From Oscillospiraceae bacterium (lineage in GTDB: Bacteria > Bacillota > Clostridia > Oscillospirales > Ruminococcaceae), in the NCBI GenBank assembly GCA_009784625.1, contig WRBI01000005.1, positions 33,298-97,297 of the forward strand: 64,000 nucleotides of DNA. The letters run 5' to 3'. Of this stretch, positions 8,449-17,327 are shown piece after piece (within the stretch, counting starts at the first letter, position 1; each line of letters begins with the position of its first letter). The notes beneath the pieces are model-generated. The model saw only the letters and a program-made list of their open reading frames with translations. It was not told the origin of the DNA and made no database searches. The translations under genes were made by a program, and so were the position numbers.

Positions 8449-8931
8449 ATGCAGCTTGAGATTGGTGCGGTTGTTGAGGGCAAGGTTACAGGCATCACAA
8501 AATTTGGTGCTTTTGTTGAGTTGCCGGGCGGCAAAACCGGAATGGTACATATTTCTGAAGTGAGCACCGCCTATGTTAAAGAAATTGGCGACCATTTAAG
8601 TGAGAACCAAACGGTCAAGGTCAAAGTCCTCAAAATATCGCCGGATGGCAAGGTTAGCTTGTCCATCAAAAAGTGTATGGAGGATGAACCACCCCCGCCG
8701 TCTTTTCACCCCGGCCATCAGGGAGGGCCACGGCCGGCGCCCCCCCCGCGTCCCCGGTCTTTTCGCGATGCCGGATGGCAGGGCAAAAAGCCGGCTGCCG
8801 AAGCAACCTCTTTTGAGGATATGCTCAGTAAGTTCAAGCAGAGCAGTGAAGACAAAATGTCCGACCTCAAGCGGACGGTGGATATGCGCAAAGGTTCATC
8901 CCGCCGCGGTGGTGGAGTCAGCAGGGGATAG
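8449..8931 (+). CDS. S1 RNA-binding domain protein (YabR-like)
   Basis: A 160-residue protein with an N-terminal S1 domain (EIGAVVEGKVTGITKFGAFV, GGKTGMVHISEVS, VKVKVLKISPDGKVSLSIKK). It is followed by a Pro/Gly/Arg-rich, probably disordered linker and a short helical segment (FEDMLSKFKQSSEDKMSDLK). It corresponds to Bacillus YabR at the end of the yab cluster and presumably binds RNA or ribosomes. ATG 8449 matches the family N-terminus and has AAGGGGGA upstream. An upstream ATG at 8416 is open but poorly supported. Confidence 0.85.
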   Translation: MQLEIGAVVEGKVTGITKFGAFVELPGGKTGMVHISEVSTAYVKEIGDHLSENQTVKVKVLKISPDGKVSLSIKKCMEDEPPPPSFHPGHQGGPRPAPPPRPRSFRDAGWQGKKPAAEATSFEDMLSKFKQSSEDKMSDLKRTVDMRKGSSRRGGGVSRG

Positions 8932-8960
8932 GTTTTGCCGGCATTTGCTTACATATGTGA

Positions 8961-8995
8961 TCGGGCAGGGCGGCAGTGCCTTGCCTGATTTTTTT
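8961..8995 (+). terminator. Intrinsic terminator closing the yab cluster
   Basis: TCGGGCAGGGC pairs with GCCTTGCCTGA and is followed by seven T residues. Confidence 0.85.
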
Positions 8996-8999
8996 GTGC

Positions 9000-9345
9000 T
9001 TTAGCTCAGTAAAGCCACCAGTTATGCTGGTGATTGTTAAATGTTTAAAGCATAAATTCGTTTTTGCGAAAGCGGAAAGCAAGAGGCAAAACGGCTGGCA
9101 GAAATGACAATGTCGTTTGTTTGCCGATAGACGAACATAGCTATGGAGACTCACCCGCTTACGGGCTGTAGAGCTAATAATGCAAAATTGATTGTCCATC
9201 AACACCCATTGAGGGGCTGCGTCAGTAATACGCCCTTTTAGGGCGAGCGCAAACTACTAGTGGTTTTGATTGCCTTGCAAACGAGCGGGTGATGGTTATC
9301 GCGATCACTCTGCTTGTGTTTGGATACTTATTAGATCTAACACTC
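9000..9345 (+). ncRNA. Structured non-coding region upstream of hpf (possible raiA-type RNA)
   Basis: There is no credible reading frame here, but many local hairpins: CACCAG/CTGGTG, GGCAAA/TTTGCC, GCGT/ACGC, CGCCC/GGGCG and a longer arm around GGGTGAT/ATCAC near 9289-9320. The region lies upstream of the hibernation-factor gene, where the raiA-motif RNA of Firmicutes is typically found. The identification rests on position and hairpin density only; I cannot match it to the published consensus by eye. Confidence 0.3.
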
Positions 9346-9414
9346 ATAGCGCTTCCGCTTGGTTCGCCCCGGGAAATTTATCGGTCGGCTTTCTTGTTGG
9401 GTTACAGCTTGTTT

Positions 9415-9618
9415 TATAGTCGACGCACTTGAAAATCGGTCTAAGCTTTGCGAGGATTTTTTTCGCACTGCAAGGACGACGACGCAGATAGGCTTCTTAA
9501 TACCGTCGTCATGCGCCCCTACAGCTACTGACGGACACAATGCTCATCAAGGAGGAGGACGCGGCAGGGCGGAAAAAAGACGCAAAGATGGGGCGATTTT
9601 TAGGTGCGTTGAACTATA
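9415..9618. mobile_element. MITE-like element, family B, copy 2 (inverted)
   Basis: Its left end TATAGTCGACGCACTTGAAA and right end, reversed, TATAGTTCAACGCACC are inverted repeats. Read on the - strand, the interior matches the copies at 2659-2852 and 23957-24150, including a core close to AAGAAGCCTATCTGCG. It is non-coding. The stretch from 9619 to 9851 between this element and the next holds no gene I can support. Confidence 0.62.
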
Positions 9619-9851
9619 TCTATTGTGTTGGGCTTCTTTGTTGTTTGAGGGATTAGAAAGAGGTTTGAAGGACATACAGAATTTTTATCAAGTTTTTTGG
9701 CTGGCAGTCCGTCAATTTTGTCATTGCCCGGTGGATACCGCCGGCATCTTTTTTGACGGGGCTGCCGCGTTGGGATGGCTCATGTTCGGCGCGCCATTGG
9801 CTGGTTTCGACCATCCGGCGCTTCAGGTGATTGGAAGCTGCGGCGATTCTA

Positions 9852-10051
9852 GGGCGCGTTGACACAAAGCTGAACGCCCGTATTTTGGTAAATTTTGAGC
9901 CTTTCATCGTTGTCGTTACAAAATACTGACGATGAGCGCCCATACAGCGAAGAGTCTCAGTGGAATACATATAGTATTCCTTCCTCCTCCGCCTTGAAAT
10001 GCTTGAAAATTCACTCAAAATCCGTGCATTCCCATTTGCGTCAACACACCC
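9852..10051. mobile_element. MITE, family A, copy 2 (inverted, 200 bp)
   Basis: Exactly the same length as copy 1 and nearly identical to it on the opposite strand. The terminal repeats are GGGCGCGTTGACACAAA and, reversed, GGGTGTGTTGACGCAAA. The left flank is TA and the right flank TG, so one target base has changed. It lies between the structured region and the hpf promoter. Confidence 0.85.
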
Positions 10052-10191
10052 TGGCATGTTGTATGCGTCTTTTACGTCTGCCTGATCGTGTTTCTGTTGG
10101 GGCTTTTTGTCAGAAACAGGTATGTCCAATGAGTCGAAGTATGTGACAAACTTTGCTTGACGTATTGGACAAGCTTTTCTTTTTCGCGCAG

Positions 10192-10203
10192 ATGTGGTAT
10201 AAT
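10192..10203 (+). promoter_or_regulatory. Extended -10 promoter candidate for hpf
   Basis: TGGTATAAT combines a TG extension with a perfect -10 box (TATAAT at 10198-10203), about 70 bases before the hpf start. No convincing -35 box stands 17 bases upstream. Confidence 0.5.
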
Positions 10204-10274
10204 AAAAACAAGCATTATGTAAGGAAAGGGAGCGGCCGGTGCCGCTGCCTACCTCTTCAAAAGGAGTGGAGTCC

Positions 10275-10802
10275 ATGAACATCAAACTAACCGCTAGGAA
10301 CACGACCGTGCGGGATTCTTTCAAAGACAGTTTGGATAAAAAACTCTCCAAGTTAGATCGCTTTTTCGATGACAGCGCGGTTTCGACCGTCACTGTAGCG
10401 CATGAAAGCGGCCGGGAGACAGTCGAGATCACAATTAAGTCGGGGGGGATGTTCTTCCGCGCTGAAAAAACCACAAACGATCGCTTGGACAGCCTGGACG
10501 CCGTGGTGGACGCCCTATTCCGCCAGATTGTCAAGAATAAGAGCAAGCTTGAAAAACGCCTGCGTCACAGCGCGTTTGAGCCGGGTTATGATGATGACTT
10601 TATCGGGACACACAGCACATACGATGTTGTGCGCTCCAAGCGATTTGCCATCAAGCCGATGGATGTGGAAGAGGCGATCTTGCAGATGAACTTGATTGGC
10701 CACAGCTTTTACATGTTTCGAAATATGGATGGCGGCGAAGTTTGTGTCGTCTACAAGCGCAAGGACGGCAGCTACGGTTTAATCGAGCCGGAAGAGGCTT
10801 AG
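10275..10802 (+). CDS. hpf: Long-form ribosome hibernation promoting factor
   Basis: A 175-residue HPF (RaiA/YvyD) protein. The N-terminal HPF domain (about 1-100, MNIKLTARNTTVRDSF) binds the 30S decoding region. The C-terminal dimerisation domain (about 120-175, VVRSKRFAIKPMDVEEAILQ, then LIGHSFYMFRN and YKRKDGSYGLIEP) brings two 70S ribosomes together into 100S dimers in stationary phase or stress. ATG 10275 is preceded by AAAGGAGTGGAG. The gene stands alone, with a bidirectional terminator between it and the convergent glgA. Confidence 0.95.
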   Translation: MNIKLTARNTTVRDSFKDSLDKKLSKLDRFFDDSAVSTVTVAHESGRETVEITIKSGGMFFRAEKTTNDRLDSLDAVVDALFRQIVKNKSKLEKRLRHSAFEPGYDDDFIGTHSTYDVVRSKRFAIKPMDVEEAILQMNLIGHSFYMFRNMDGGEVCVVYKRKDGSYGLIEPEEA

Positions 10803-10804
10803 GA

Positions 10805-10930
10805 TACCTTGTAGTCAATGTGCAAAACGCTTTCGAGCCGGCGATTTTCCCGCTATGCCTGGTCAATTTTCCTGCTTAGCGAAAAAACCGCTTCGGCTCG
10901 TGGTCATTTCTCGTTATTGGCCACAGGTTC
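10805..10930 (-). repeat. Family C-like repeat, copy 2 (degenerate)
   Basis: Read on the - strand it begins GAACCTGTGGCCAATAACGA and continues through GAGCCGAAGCGGTTTTTTCG. That matches the repeat at 28717-28925 (CTGTGGTTAATAGTGAGAA, then AGCCGAAGCGGTTTTTTTGT). It fills the gap after the hpf stop. Confidence 0.5.
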
Positions 10931-10955
10931 TTGATTTCTATATTCTGATGTATAA

Positions 10956-10987
10956 CAAGCCCCCGGATTTTTACATCCGGGGGCTTG
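10956..10987. terminator. Bidirectional terminator between hpf and glgA
   Basis: CAAGCCCCCGGAT pairs with ATCCGGGGGCTTG around TTTTAC. It serves the convergent hpf (+) and glgA (-) transcripts. Confidence 0.85.
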
Positions 10988-10990
10988 AAG

Positions 10991-12424
10991 TTATCTGTCG
11001 TCATGTAAACCCATCAGCTGTTGGTATAGGCCGATGTATTCGCCGGCCGAACGGCTCCATGAAAAGTCGCATTGGATAGCTGCCTTGACCTGCTCTTGCC
11101 AGAGATCGGGGTTTTGGTAGTCGCTTTGTGCGCGCTTGATGGCGTCGAGCATATCCCACGGGTCATAACGGGCGAATGTGTAGCCGTTGCCGCCCTCGCC
11201 GCCGAAATCATGTACACTGTCGGCCAGCCCGCCGGTCAGCCGAACAATGGGGATTGCCCCGTAACGCATGGCAATCATCTGACTCAGCCCGCAAGGCTCG
11301 CTCTGGCTGGGCATGAGGAAGACGTCGGCCCCCGCGTAAGCTTTTCTGGCCAGCCCTTCGTCAAAGCCGATGTAAACGCTCATTCTGCCCGGGTAATTGT
11401 CCGCTTGCTCGCGCAAAAAGTCCTGGTACTGCGCTTCACCGGTACCCAGCACGACCAGCTGAACCGGCAGCTCCATTATTTGTTCAAAGGCGGCGGTGAC
11501 CAAGTCCAGCCCTTTGTGTGAGGCCAGCCGGGTAACCATCCCGATCAAGACAGGGGCGGGGTCAACGGCAAGCCCCATCTCTTCTTGAAGCGCGGCTTTG
11601 TTGGGTGCTTTGTGTTTGAGGTTTTGAACGCTGTAGTTTTTGGTCAACGCGGGGTCGGTGGACGGGTCGTAGCTCTTTGTGTCAATTCCGTTTAGGATTC
11701 CGCGCAGCTTGTGCTCTTTTGTCTGAAGCAGCGGATCCAGGCCGTGCGCGAACCAAGAATCCATCAGCTCACCGGCGTAAGTCGGGCTGACGGTGGTCAG
11801 CGCGTCGCACTGCTCGATTGCGCCTTTCATATAGTTGCAGGCGCCGTTGTACTCGACGATGTGGTTGGCCGATTCGGGCAAGCCGAGCACGTACTGCATC
11901 ACGCTGGTGTCAAATGCGCCCTGATAAGCGACATTGTGGATTGTGAACACGGTTTTAATATTGCGAAAGCGATCGTTGAGGCCGTAAAGTGATTCTAAGT
12001 AAACGGGAATCAGGGCGGTTTGCCAGTCGTTGCAGTGGATGATATCGGGGATAAAGTCGATGTGGTTGATCATCTCGAGCACAGCGCGCGAAAAGAAAGC
12101 GAAGCGCTCGGCGTCGTCGTAAAAGCCGTAGATGTTTCCGCGTTTAAAGTAGTATTCGTTGTCCAAAAAATAGTACTTGACGTTTTTTTCAGTCTTTTCG
12201 AAAATCCCGCAGTATTGATTGCGCCAGGCGAGCGGGGTGTTGAAGTAGGTGATAAACTTCATACCGGCTCGCATTTCATCCGGTATTTGGTCATAAAGGG
12301 GCAGCACAACCCGACAGGCGTGGCCGCGGTTTCGGACAGCCTTGGTCAGTGCGCCCGCGACGTCGGCCAGCCCCCCTGATTTAATGAATGGCACAGCTTC
12401 GCTTGATGCAAACAAAATATTCAC
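10991..12424 (-). CDS. glgA: Glycogen synthase (ADP-glucose)
   Basis: A 477-residue GT5 glycogen synthase that extends alpha-1,4-glucan chains from ADP-glucose. The N-terminal ADP-glucose motif KSGGLADVAGAL is at about residue 16. The C-terminal retaining-GT motif SEPCGLSQMIAMRYGAIPIV, with the catalytic Glu, is at about residue 370, followed by GGLADSV. Length is normal for the family. The start is GTG 12424 (MNILFASSEAVPF). It is the last gene of the glgB-glgC-glgD-glgA operon, 128 bases after glgD. Confidence 0.96.
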   Translation of the reverse strand: MNILFASSEAVPFIKSGGLADVAGALTKAVRNRGHACRVVLPLYDQIPDEMRAGMKFITYFNTPLAWRNQYCGIFEKTEKNVKYYFLDNEYYFKRGNIYGFYDDAERFAFFSRAVLEMINHIDFIPDIIHCNDWQTALIPVYLESLYGLNDRFRNIKTVFTIHNVAYQGAFDTSVMQYVLGLPESANHIVEYNGACNYMKGAIEQCDALTTVSPTYAGELMDSWFAHGLDPLLQTKEHKLRGILNGIDTKSYDPSTDPALTKNYSVQNLKHKAPNKAALQEEMGLAVDPAPVLIGMVTRLASHKGLDLVTAAFEQIMELPVQLVVLGTGEAQYQDFLREQADNYPGRMSVYIGFDEGLARKAYAGADVFLMPSQSEPCGLSQMIAMRYGAIPIVRLTGGLADSVHDFGGEGGNGYTFARYDPWDMLDAIKRAQSDYQNPDLWQEQVKAAIQCDFSWSRSAGEYIGLYQQLMGLHDDR

Positions 12425-12552
12425 GATCGGTCACTCCTTCCCGGCCGGCCGCCGGAATCAATATCGCGCACCTTGTGTTTGCGGGGCGCGACGTTTTATG
12501 CCCGCGGCGCTGTGTTTGTCGTTATCAACATTTGTGTACGGACGGGTAATTG

Positions 12553-13665
12553 CTAAACAACCGCGCCCCTTGAGATATATACGGGGTAGGTGTGGTGGCC
12601 GGCGAATGCGCGGCCTTCACGGATGATCACATCTTTGTCGGTGATCACGCAGTCCAGGCTGGAATTCTCGCCGATGGTTGCGCCCTGTAAGATGACGCTG
12701 TTCTTGACCTTTGCGCCCTTTTTGATGGTGACCCCGCGAAAGATCACGCTGTTTTCGACTTCCCCTTCAATCAGGCAGCCGTCGGCAAACAGGGAGTTAT
12801 GCACTTTGGCGGAAAGGCCGTAGCGAACCGGGGCATCGTCCTGTACCTTGGTGTAGACCGGCAGCCCCCGCGGAAAAAGGTCGCGGCGAACTTGCGGGTT
12901 GAGCAGATCCAGGTTGGCGTCGTAATAAGCTTGCAGCGAGTTGAGCTGGGTGACATAGCCCTTGTGTTCGTAAGCGTTGATTCGGTATTTGTCCAGCCCG
13001 GCTTGCAGGATATCCCGCTCAAAGTTAAATAAGTTTCGGCTGTAGCAGTCTGCGACCAGATACTCAAGCAAACTCTTAGAGGTGATCATTACGTTCAGAT
13101 AGACATTTTGTTCGCCAAACAGCGGGGGATTGGCCAGCACTGCGTTGATCTTGCCGTCGGTGTTCAGTGAGAAGACATAGACGTCGCGGCCCCCTTCTTC
13201 ACGCAGCTCCATCTTTTTATACAGGACAGTGATGTCCGCCCCGCTTTGAATGTGCGCGTCAAACATATCGTCAAAGGGGGTGTTCATCATCGTGTCGCAA
13301 TCGGTGGTGATGACGTATTCAGCCCCCCGGCTTTTGACAAAGTCCATTATTCCGTTCAGCGCCTCAACTCTGCCGCTTTGACCCGTTTGCGCGTGGGTAG
13401 AAGGCGGCAAAACCACAAGCCCGCCAATCTTTCGGCTCAGATCCCATTCGCGGCCGTTGCCCACGTGATCCATCAGGCTTTGGTAGTTGGTTTTGGTGAT
13501 GATGCCCACATCTTTAACCCCCGAGTGAACCAGGGAAGACAGGGCAAAGTCGATCAGGCGGTATCGGCCGCCAATCGGGATCGAACCCATACACCGGTGT
13601 GGGGTGAGGTCACTCATCATATGCTCGTGCATGTTTGAAAAGACGATGCCCAGTGTGTTTTTCAT
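12553..13665 (-). CDS. glgD: Glucose-1-phosphate adenylyltransferase subunit GlgD
   Basis: A 370-residue GlgC-like protein in which the catalytic nucleotide loop is altered. Where GlgC has AGGQGNRL this protein has [13 protein letters not shown], although [12 protein letters not shown] and the left-handed beta-helix C-terminus ([20 protein letters not shown]) remain. This is the pattern of GlgD in Firmicutes, a non-catalytic partner that raises GlgC activity in the heterotetramer. Its ATG overlaps the glgC stop in an ATGA junction, so the subunits are translationally coupled. Confidence 0.94.
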   Translation of the reverse strand: MKNTLGIVFSNMHEHMMSDLTPHRCMGSIPIGGRYRLIDFALSSLVHSGVKDVGIITKTNYQSLMDHVGNGREWDLSRKIGGLVVLPPSTHAQTGQSGRVEALNGIMDFVKSRGAEYVITTDCDTMMNTPFDDMFDAHIQSGADITVLYKKMELREEGGRDVYVFSLNTDGKINAVLANPPLFGEQNVYLNVMITSKSLLEYLVADCYSRNLFNFERDILQAGLDKYRINAYEHKGYVTQLNSLQAYYDANLDLLNPQVRRDLFPRGLPVYTKVQDDAPVRYGLSAKVHNSLFADGCLIEGEVENSVIFRGVTIKKGAKVKNSVILQGATIGENSSLDCVITDKDVIIREGRAFAGHHTYPVYISRGAVV

Positions 13666-14903
13666 ACCAGCGCCTCCTCTGTTTCCTTGCTGCCGGAGGT
13701 CGACCAGTCTTCTTCGACCATGGCTTTGGCCGGAACAACACTGCCCGGATAGACGGTAATCCCCCTGCCTATCACGGCAATCCCCCAGTTGTCTTTGTCC
13801 GGGGTGTCTTCGGGGCGGGCGCCCACCTGTGCGTGCTGGCCGATTACGCAGCCTTCGGCCAGGATGGCATACTCGACCACCGCGCCTTTTTTGATTATGC
13901 TGCCCGGCATGACGATGCTGTCCCGCAAAACCGCGCCCTCCTCGACCGTGACGTCAGGGAAGACGACTGAAAAGTCAACTGTCCCGTAAATCTCGGCCCC
14001 TTCCGAAATGATCGAGTTTTGAACGAGCGCCCCGTCCCCTATGTATTGGGGCGGGCGGACAGCGTTTCGCGCGTAAATCTTCCAGTCCGCGCCCAGGTCA
14101 AGAGGGGTGGAAGGATCAAGCAGATCCATGTTGGCTTCCCACAGGCTGTCGATGGTGCCCACGTCTTTCCAGTAGCCGTCGAAAGGGTAGGCAAACAGCC
14201 GCGCGCCGTTGCCCAGCATGTTCGGGATGATGTTTTTGCCAAAGTCTTTGTGCGAGTTTGGGTTCGCGTTATCGTCGGTCAGATATCGGATTAGGGATTC
14301 GGTCGAAAAGATGTAAATGCCCATGGAAGCGTCCAGGCTTTTGGGCTCTGAGGGTTTTTCTTCAAAGCCGGTGATTCGGCCGCGCGCGTCGCTGGCCAAA
14401 ATCCCGAACCGGCTGGCTTCGTGCTTGGGGACTTCCAAAGTCGCGATTGTGCAGTCTGCCTGGGTTTCCTGATGGTACTCAAGCATCTTCGAGTAATCCA
14501 TCTTGTAGATGTGGTCCCCGGACAGAATCAGCACATAGTCGGGGCTGTAGCGCAAAATAAACTGCATATTCTGGTAGATGGCGTTGGCGGTGCCCGAGTA
14601 CCAATCGGCGCCCGACCCGCTCTGATAGGGGGGCAGGACATAGATCCCGCCGTGGATGCGGTCAAGGTCCCAGGGCTGGCCGCTGCCGATGTATTCACTC
14701 AATTCCAAAGGCTGGTATTGGGTGAGCACGCCGACCGTATCAATCCCCGAATTAACGCAGTTGCTCAGTGTAAAGTCGATAATCCTGTACTTGCCCCCGT
14801 AGTGTACGGCAGGTTTAGCCAGCCGCCGGGTCAGTGCGTACAAACGGTTGCCCTGTCCGCCGGCCAATAACATCGCGATCCATTTTTTTTTGTTTTTTAT
14901 CAT
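13662..14903 (-). CDS. glgC: Glucose-1-phosphate adenylyltransferase GlgC
   Basis: A 413-residue ADP-glucose pyrophosphorylase that makes ADP-glucose from ATP and glucose-1-phosphate, the committed step of glycogen synthesis. Visible motifs are [10 protein letters not shown] (about residue 12), [33 protein letters not shown], and a C-terminal hexapeptide beta-helix. ATG 14903 is used because GGGGTGA precedes it by seven bases. It couples to glgD by a 4-base overlap. An inverted-repeat element separates it from glgB upstream. Confidence 0.95.
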   Translation of the reverse strand: MIKNKKKWIAMLLAGGQGNRLYALTRRLAKPAVHYGGKYRIIDFTLSNCVNSGIDTVGVLTQYQPLELSEYIGSGQPWDLDRIHGGIYVLPPYQSGSGADWYSGTANAIYQNMQFILRYSPDYVLILSGDHIYKMDYSKMLEYHQETQADCTIATLEVPKHEASRFGILASDARGRITGFEEKPSEPKSLDASMGIYIFSTESLIRYLTDDNANPNSHKDFGKNIIPNMLGNGARLFAYPFDGYWKDVGTIDSLWEANMDLLDPSTPLDLGADWKIYARNAVRPPQYIGDGALVQNSIISEGAEIYGTVDFSVVFPDVTVEEGAVLRDSIVMPGSIIKKGAVVEYAILAEGCVIGQHAQVGARPEDTPDKDNWGIAVIGRGITVYPGSVVPAKAMVEEDWSTSGSKETEEALV

Positions 14904-14985
14904 AGCCAATCACCCCGCTGATAGTATCAGACACAAACAGGACTGCAAAGGGAAAAAGACGAAAAGGCAGGGCAGATACGTTAGA

Positions 14986-15120
14986 GTGTGTTTTGAAATC
15001 GCTTGCTGTCGGCGCAGTGCAGGTTTGCCTGTTCTTCCGCACAAAAACCGCAGGCAGTGTTATGAGAAAGGGCGAGTGAGGCTCTGCCGTGACGGCAGGA
15101 CAATGCGTTTCAAAATACAC
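14986..15120. repeat. Inverted-repeat element, family D, copy 1
   Basis: The left end GTGTGTTTTGAAATCGCTTG and the right end, reversed, GTGTATTTTGAAACGCATTG are inverted repeats about 135 bases apart. GTTAG occurs at both outer edges, a possible target duplication. It sits directly downstream of the glgB stop codon. A shorter copy lies at 61306-61367. Confidence 0.6.
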
Positions 15121-15121
15121 G

Positions 15122-17056
15122 TTAGGTGTGTCCCGGTTTTGGTGGTTTTTTGCGTCGGGTTTTGCTCTGCCGGTTTGGGGCCAGCCAGAGCGCGCTGAGC
15201 GGGGGAACGGTAATCGCCAGACTTTGCTCAAAGCCGTGGGATGGAATTTCGTCGCAGGCGACCTGACCCTGTGGCCCGCCGCCGCAGCCGCCAAAGCGCA
15301 CATCTTCGGATGAGAAGACACAGTTGTAACTGCACGGCTCAGCTACCCCAAAGCGGTAGCCGCCCCGCTCGACCGGGCTGAAGTTACAGATACAGACCAG
15401 TTCGTTTTCTTTTTCGTCCAGCCGGCGAAAGACCACGATATTTTGGACTGAGTCGTTGGCCACCGTCCACTGAAAACCGTCCCACGAGTCCTCAATCTGC
15501 CAGAGGCAGCTGTTTGCGAGGTAGAACTTGTTCAGCTCTTTGACGTAGGTTTGAAAGGCTCGGTGGTGGCTGTATTCGAGCAAAAACCAGTCAAGCTCTT
15601 TCTGGTAATCCCACTCGATAAACTGGGCGAACTCACTGCCCATAAACAACAGCTTTTTGCCGGGGTGGGACATCATATATCCCATAAACACACGGGCGGA
15701 GGCCAGCTTCATCTCGTTGTTGCCCGGCATTTTGCTGACCAGCGAACACTTGCCGTGCACCACTTCGTCGTGGGAGATCGGCAGCACATAGTTCTCGCTA
15801 AAGGCGTAAAACATCGAGAATGTCAATTTATCGTGGTTGAACGCGCGGTAGATCGGGTCGAGGGAATTGTACTGGAGCATGTCGTTCATCCAGCCCATAT
15901 TCCACTTAAAGTTGAATCCGAGGCCGCCCACGTATGGCGGCTTGGTGACCAGCGGCCAGGCTGTGCTCTCTTCGGCGATCATGGCCACATCCGGGTAGTC
16001 GGTGAGTATGGCCGAATTCAGCTTTTGAATGAACTCAACGGCCTCCAGGTTTTCTCTGCCCCCGTATATGTTGGGCATCCAGGACCCTGCGTCCCGGTCA
16101 TAATCTAAATAGAGCATAGAGGCCACCGCGTCAATCCGCAGGCCGTCCAGATGGTAGTGTTCAATCCAAAAGAGTGCGCTTGAAATTAAAAAGCTTCGAA
16201 CCTGTGGCCGGCCAAAGTCAAAGACCCGGGTGCCCCAGCCTTTGTGTTCGCTTTTTCGCGGGTCGGCGTACTCGAAGCAAGGGCCGCCGTCAAACTCGTA
16301 CAGCCCGTGTTCATCTTTGGGGAAGTGGGCGGGTACCCAATCCATAATTACGCCGATTCCGGCTTTGTGCAGGATGTTGACAAACTGCTTAAATTGTTCG
16401 GGCGTGCCGTATCTTGAGGTAGGCGCAAAGTAGCCGGTTACCTGATATCCCCATGAACCGCTATAAGGGTATTCGGTGATCGGCATAATCTCAACGTGGG
16501 TATAGCCCATCTCGGTCAGGTATTCGGCCAGCTCGCGGCCTTGTTTAACATAGTCGAATGGGTTGCCGTCCGGGTAATGCCGCCAGGAACCCATATGCAT
16601 TTCGTAGATATTCATTGGCAGCTGCGCCATATTTTGGCTGCTGCGCTTGTTTAGCCAGCGCTTGTCCGACCACTTAAAATTTGTAGGTTCGTAAATTTTT
16701 GAGGCGTTGGCCGGCGGGGTCTCAAAGTGCAACGCAAACGGGTCGGTCTTGAGCACTTCTTTTTTGTCCTGCCGGGTAACGGCGTATTTGTAGACGTCAT
16801 ACTGTTTCAGGCCGGGGATAAAACAATCCCACACGCCGTAGCCGCGCAGCGGCTTACATGGGTTTGCCGCTGAGTTCCAGCCGTTAAAGTCGCCGACCAC
16901 CGAAACGGCCTTTGCGTTTGGCGCCCAAACCCGAAAGCGAACGCCCGCGACCCCGCGCAAAACTTCTTGGTGGTTGCCCAGAATTTGGTATACTTTGTAA
17001 TTTTCGCCGCTTACAAAAGCGTCTAACTGACCGGCAAGCTCTTTTGTCATTGGCAT
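15122..17056 (-). CDS. glgB: 1,4-alpha-glucan branching enzyme
   Basis: A 644-residue GH13 branching enzyme that introduces alpha-1,6 branches into glycogen. It has an N-terminal CBM48 (FRVWAPNAKAVSVVGDFNGW), a catalytic barrel with GLRIDAVASMLYLDY (nucleophile Asp), AEESTAWP (acid/base Glu) and ISHDEVVHG (third carboxylate), and a C-terminal beta domain. The start was set at ATG 17056, where GAGGGG stands seven bases upstream; longer in-frame starts exist but have no ribosome binding site. It is the first gene of the glycogen operon, with a good promoter about 130 bases upstream. Confidence 0.95.
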   Translation of the reverse strand: MPMTKELAGQLDAFVSGENYKVYQILGNHQEVLRGVAGVRFRVWAPNAKAVSVVGDFNGWNSAANPCKPLRGYGVWDCFIPGLKQYDVYKYAVTRQDKKEVLKTDPFALHFETPPANASKIYEPTNFKWSDKRWLNKRSSQNMAQLPMNIYEMHMGSWRHYPDGNPFDYVKQGRELAEYLTEMGYTHVEIMPITEYPYSGSWGYQVTGYFAPTSRYGTPEQFKQFVNILHKAGIGVIMDWVPAHFPKDEHGLYEFDGGPCFEYADPRKSEHKGWGTRVFDFGRPQVRSFLISSALFWIEHYHLDGLRIDAVASMLYLDYDRDAGSWMPNIYGGRENLEAVEFIQKLNSAILTDYPDVAMIAEESTAWPLVTKPPYVGGLGFNFKWNMGWMNDMLQYNSLDPIYRAFNHDKLTFSMFYAFSENYVLPISHDEVVHGKCSLVSKMPGNNEMKLASARVFMGYMMSHPGKKLLFMGSEFAQFIEWDYQKELDWFLLEYSHHRAFQTYVKELNKFYLANSCLWQIEDSWDGFQWTVANDSVQNIVVFRRLDEKENELVCICNFSPVERGGYRFGVAEPCSYNCVFSSEDVRFGGCGGGPQGQVACDEIPSHGFEQSLAITVPPLSALWLAPNRQSKTRRKKPPKPGHT

Positions 17057-17189
17057 TTCACAGCCCCTCGCTTTGTCGTGCGCGCCAGCCGCCCAAGCGC
17101 GCTCATCTTGTCGGTTGGTGTGGAGAGAGCCAAATCGACAACAAACGAACACCACACCCAATCATATTCTGTCTGTTTCTCTGCTATTC

Positions 17190-17218
17190 ATTTTAGCAAA
17201 ATAATTGCAATTATACAA
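17190..17218 (-). promoter_or_regulatory. Promoter of the glycogen operon
   Basis: On the - strand, TTGTAT (17213-17218) and TAAAAT (17190-17195) are 17 bases apart in an A+T-rich stretch upstream of glgB, consistent with a sigma-A promoter. Confidence 0.65.
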
Positions 17219-17327
17219 TAGTTTTGGATAAAATAATAAAATTAACCTTTCCGTAACCGGTAGTAACTTAGTAATCATTCACAGTTTATTCTCATCGATT
17301 CGGCCGATCTGCCAATCAAAGCGGTTT

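Noticed and set aside
9653..9850. Protein-like reading between the family B and family A elements.
   Set aside because: Frames on both strands run into the repeats, lack ribosome binding sites and match no family I know.
11072..16108. Several long open frames antisense to the glycogen genes.
   Set aside because: They are codon-bias shadows of G+C-rich genes; the opposite frames carry complete, recognisable enzymes.
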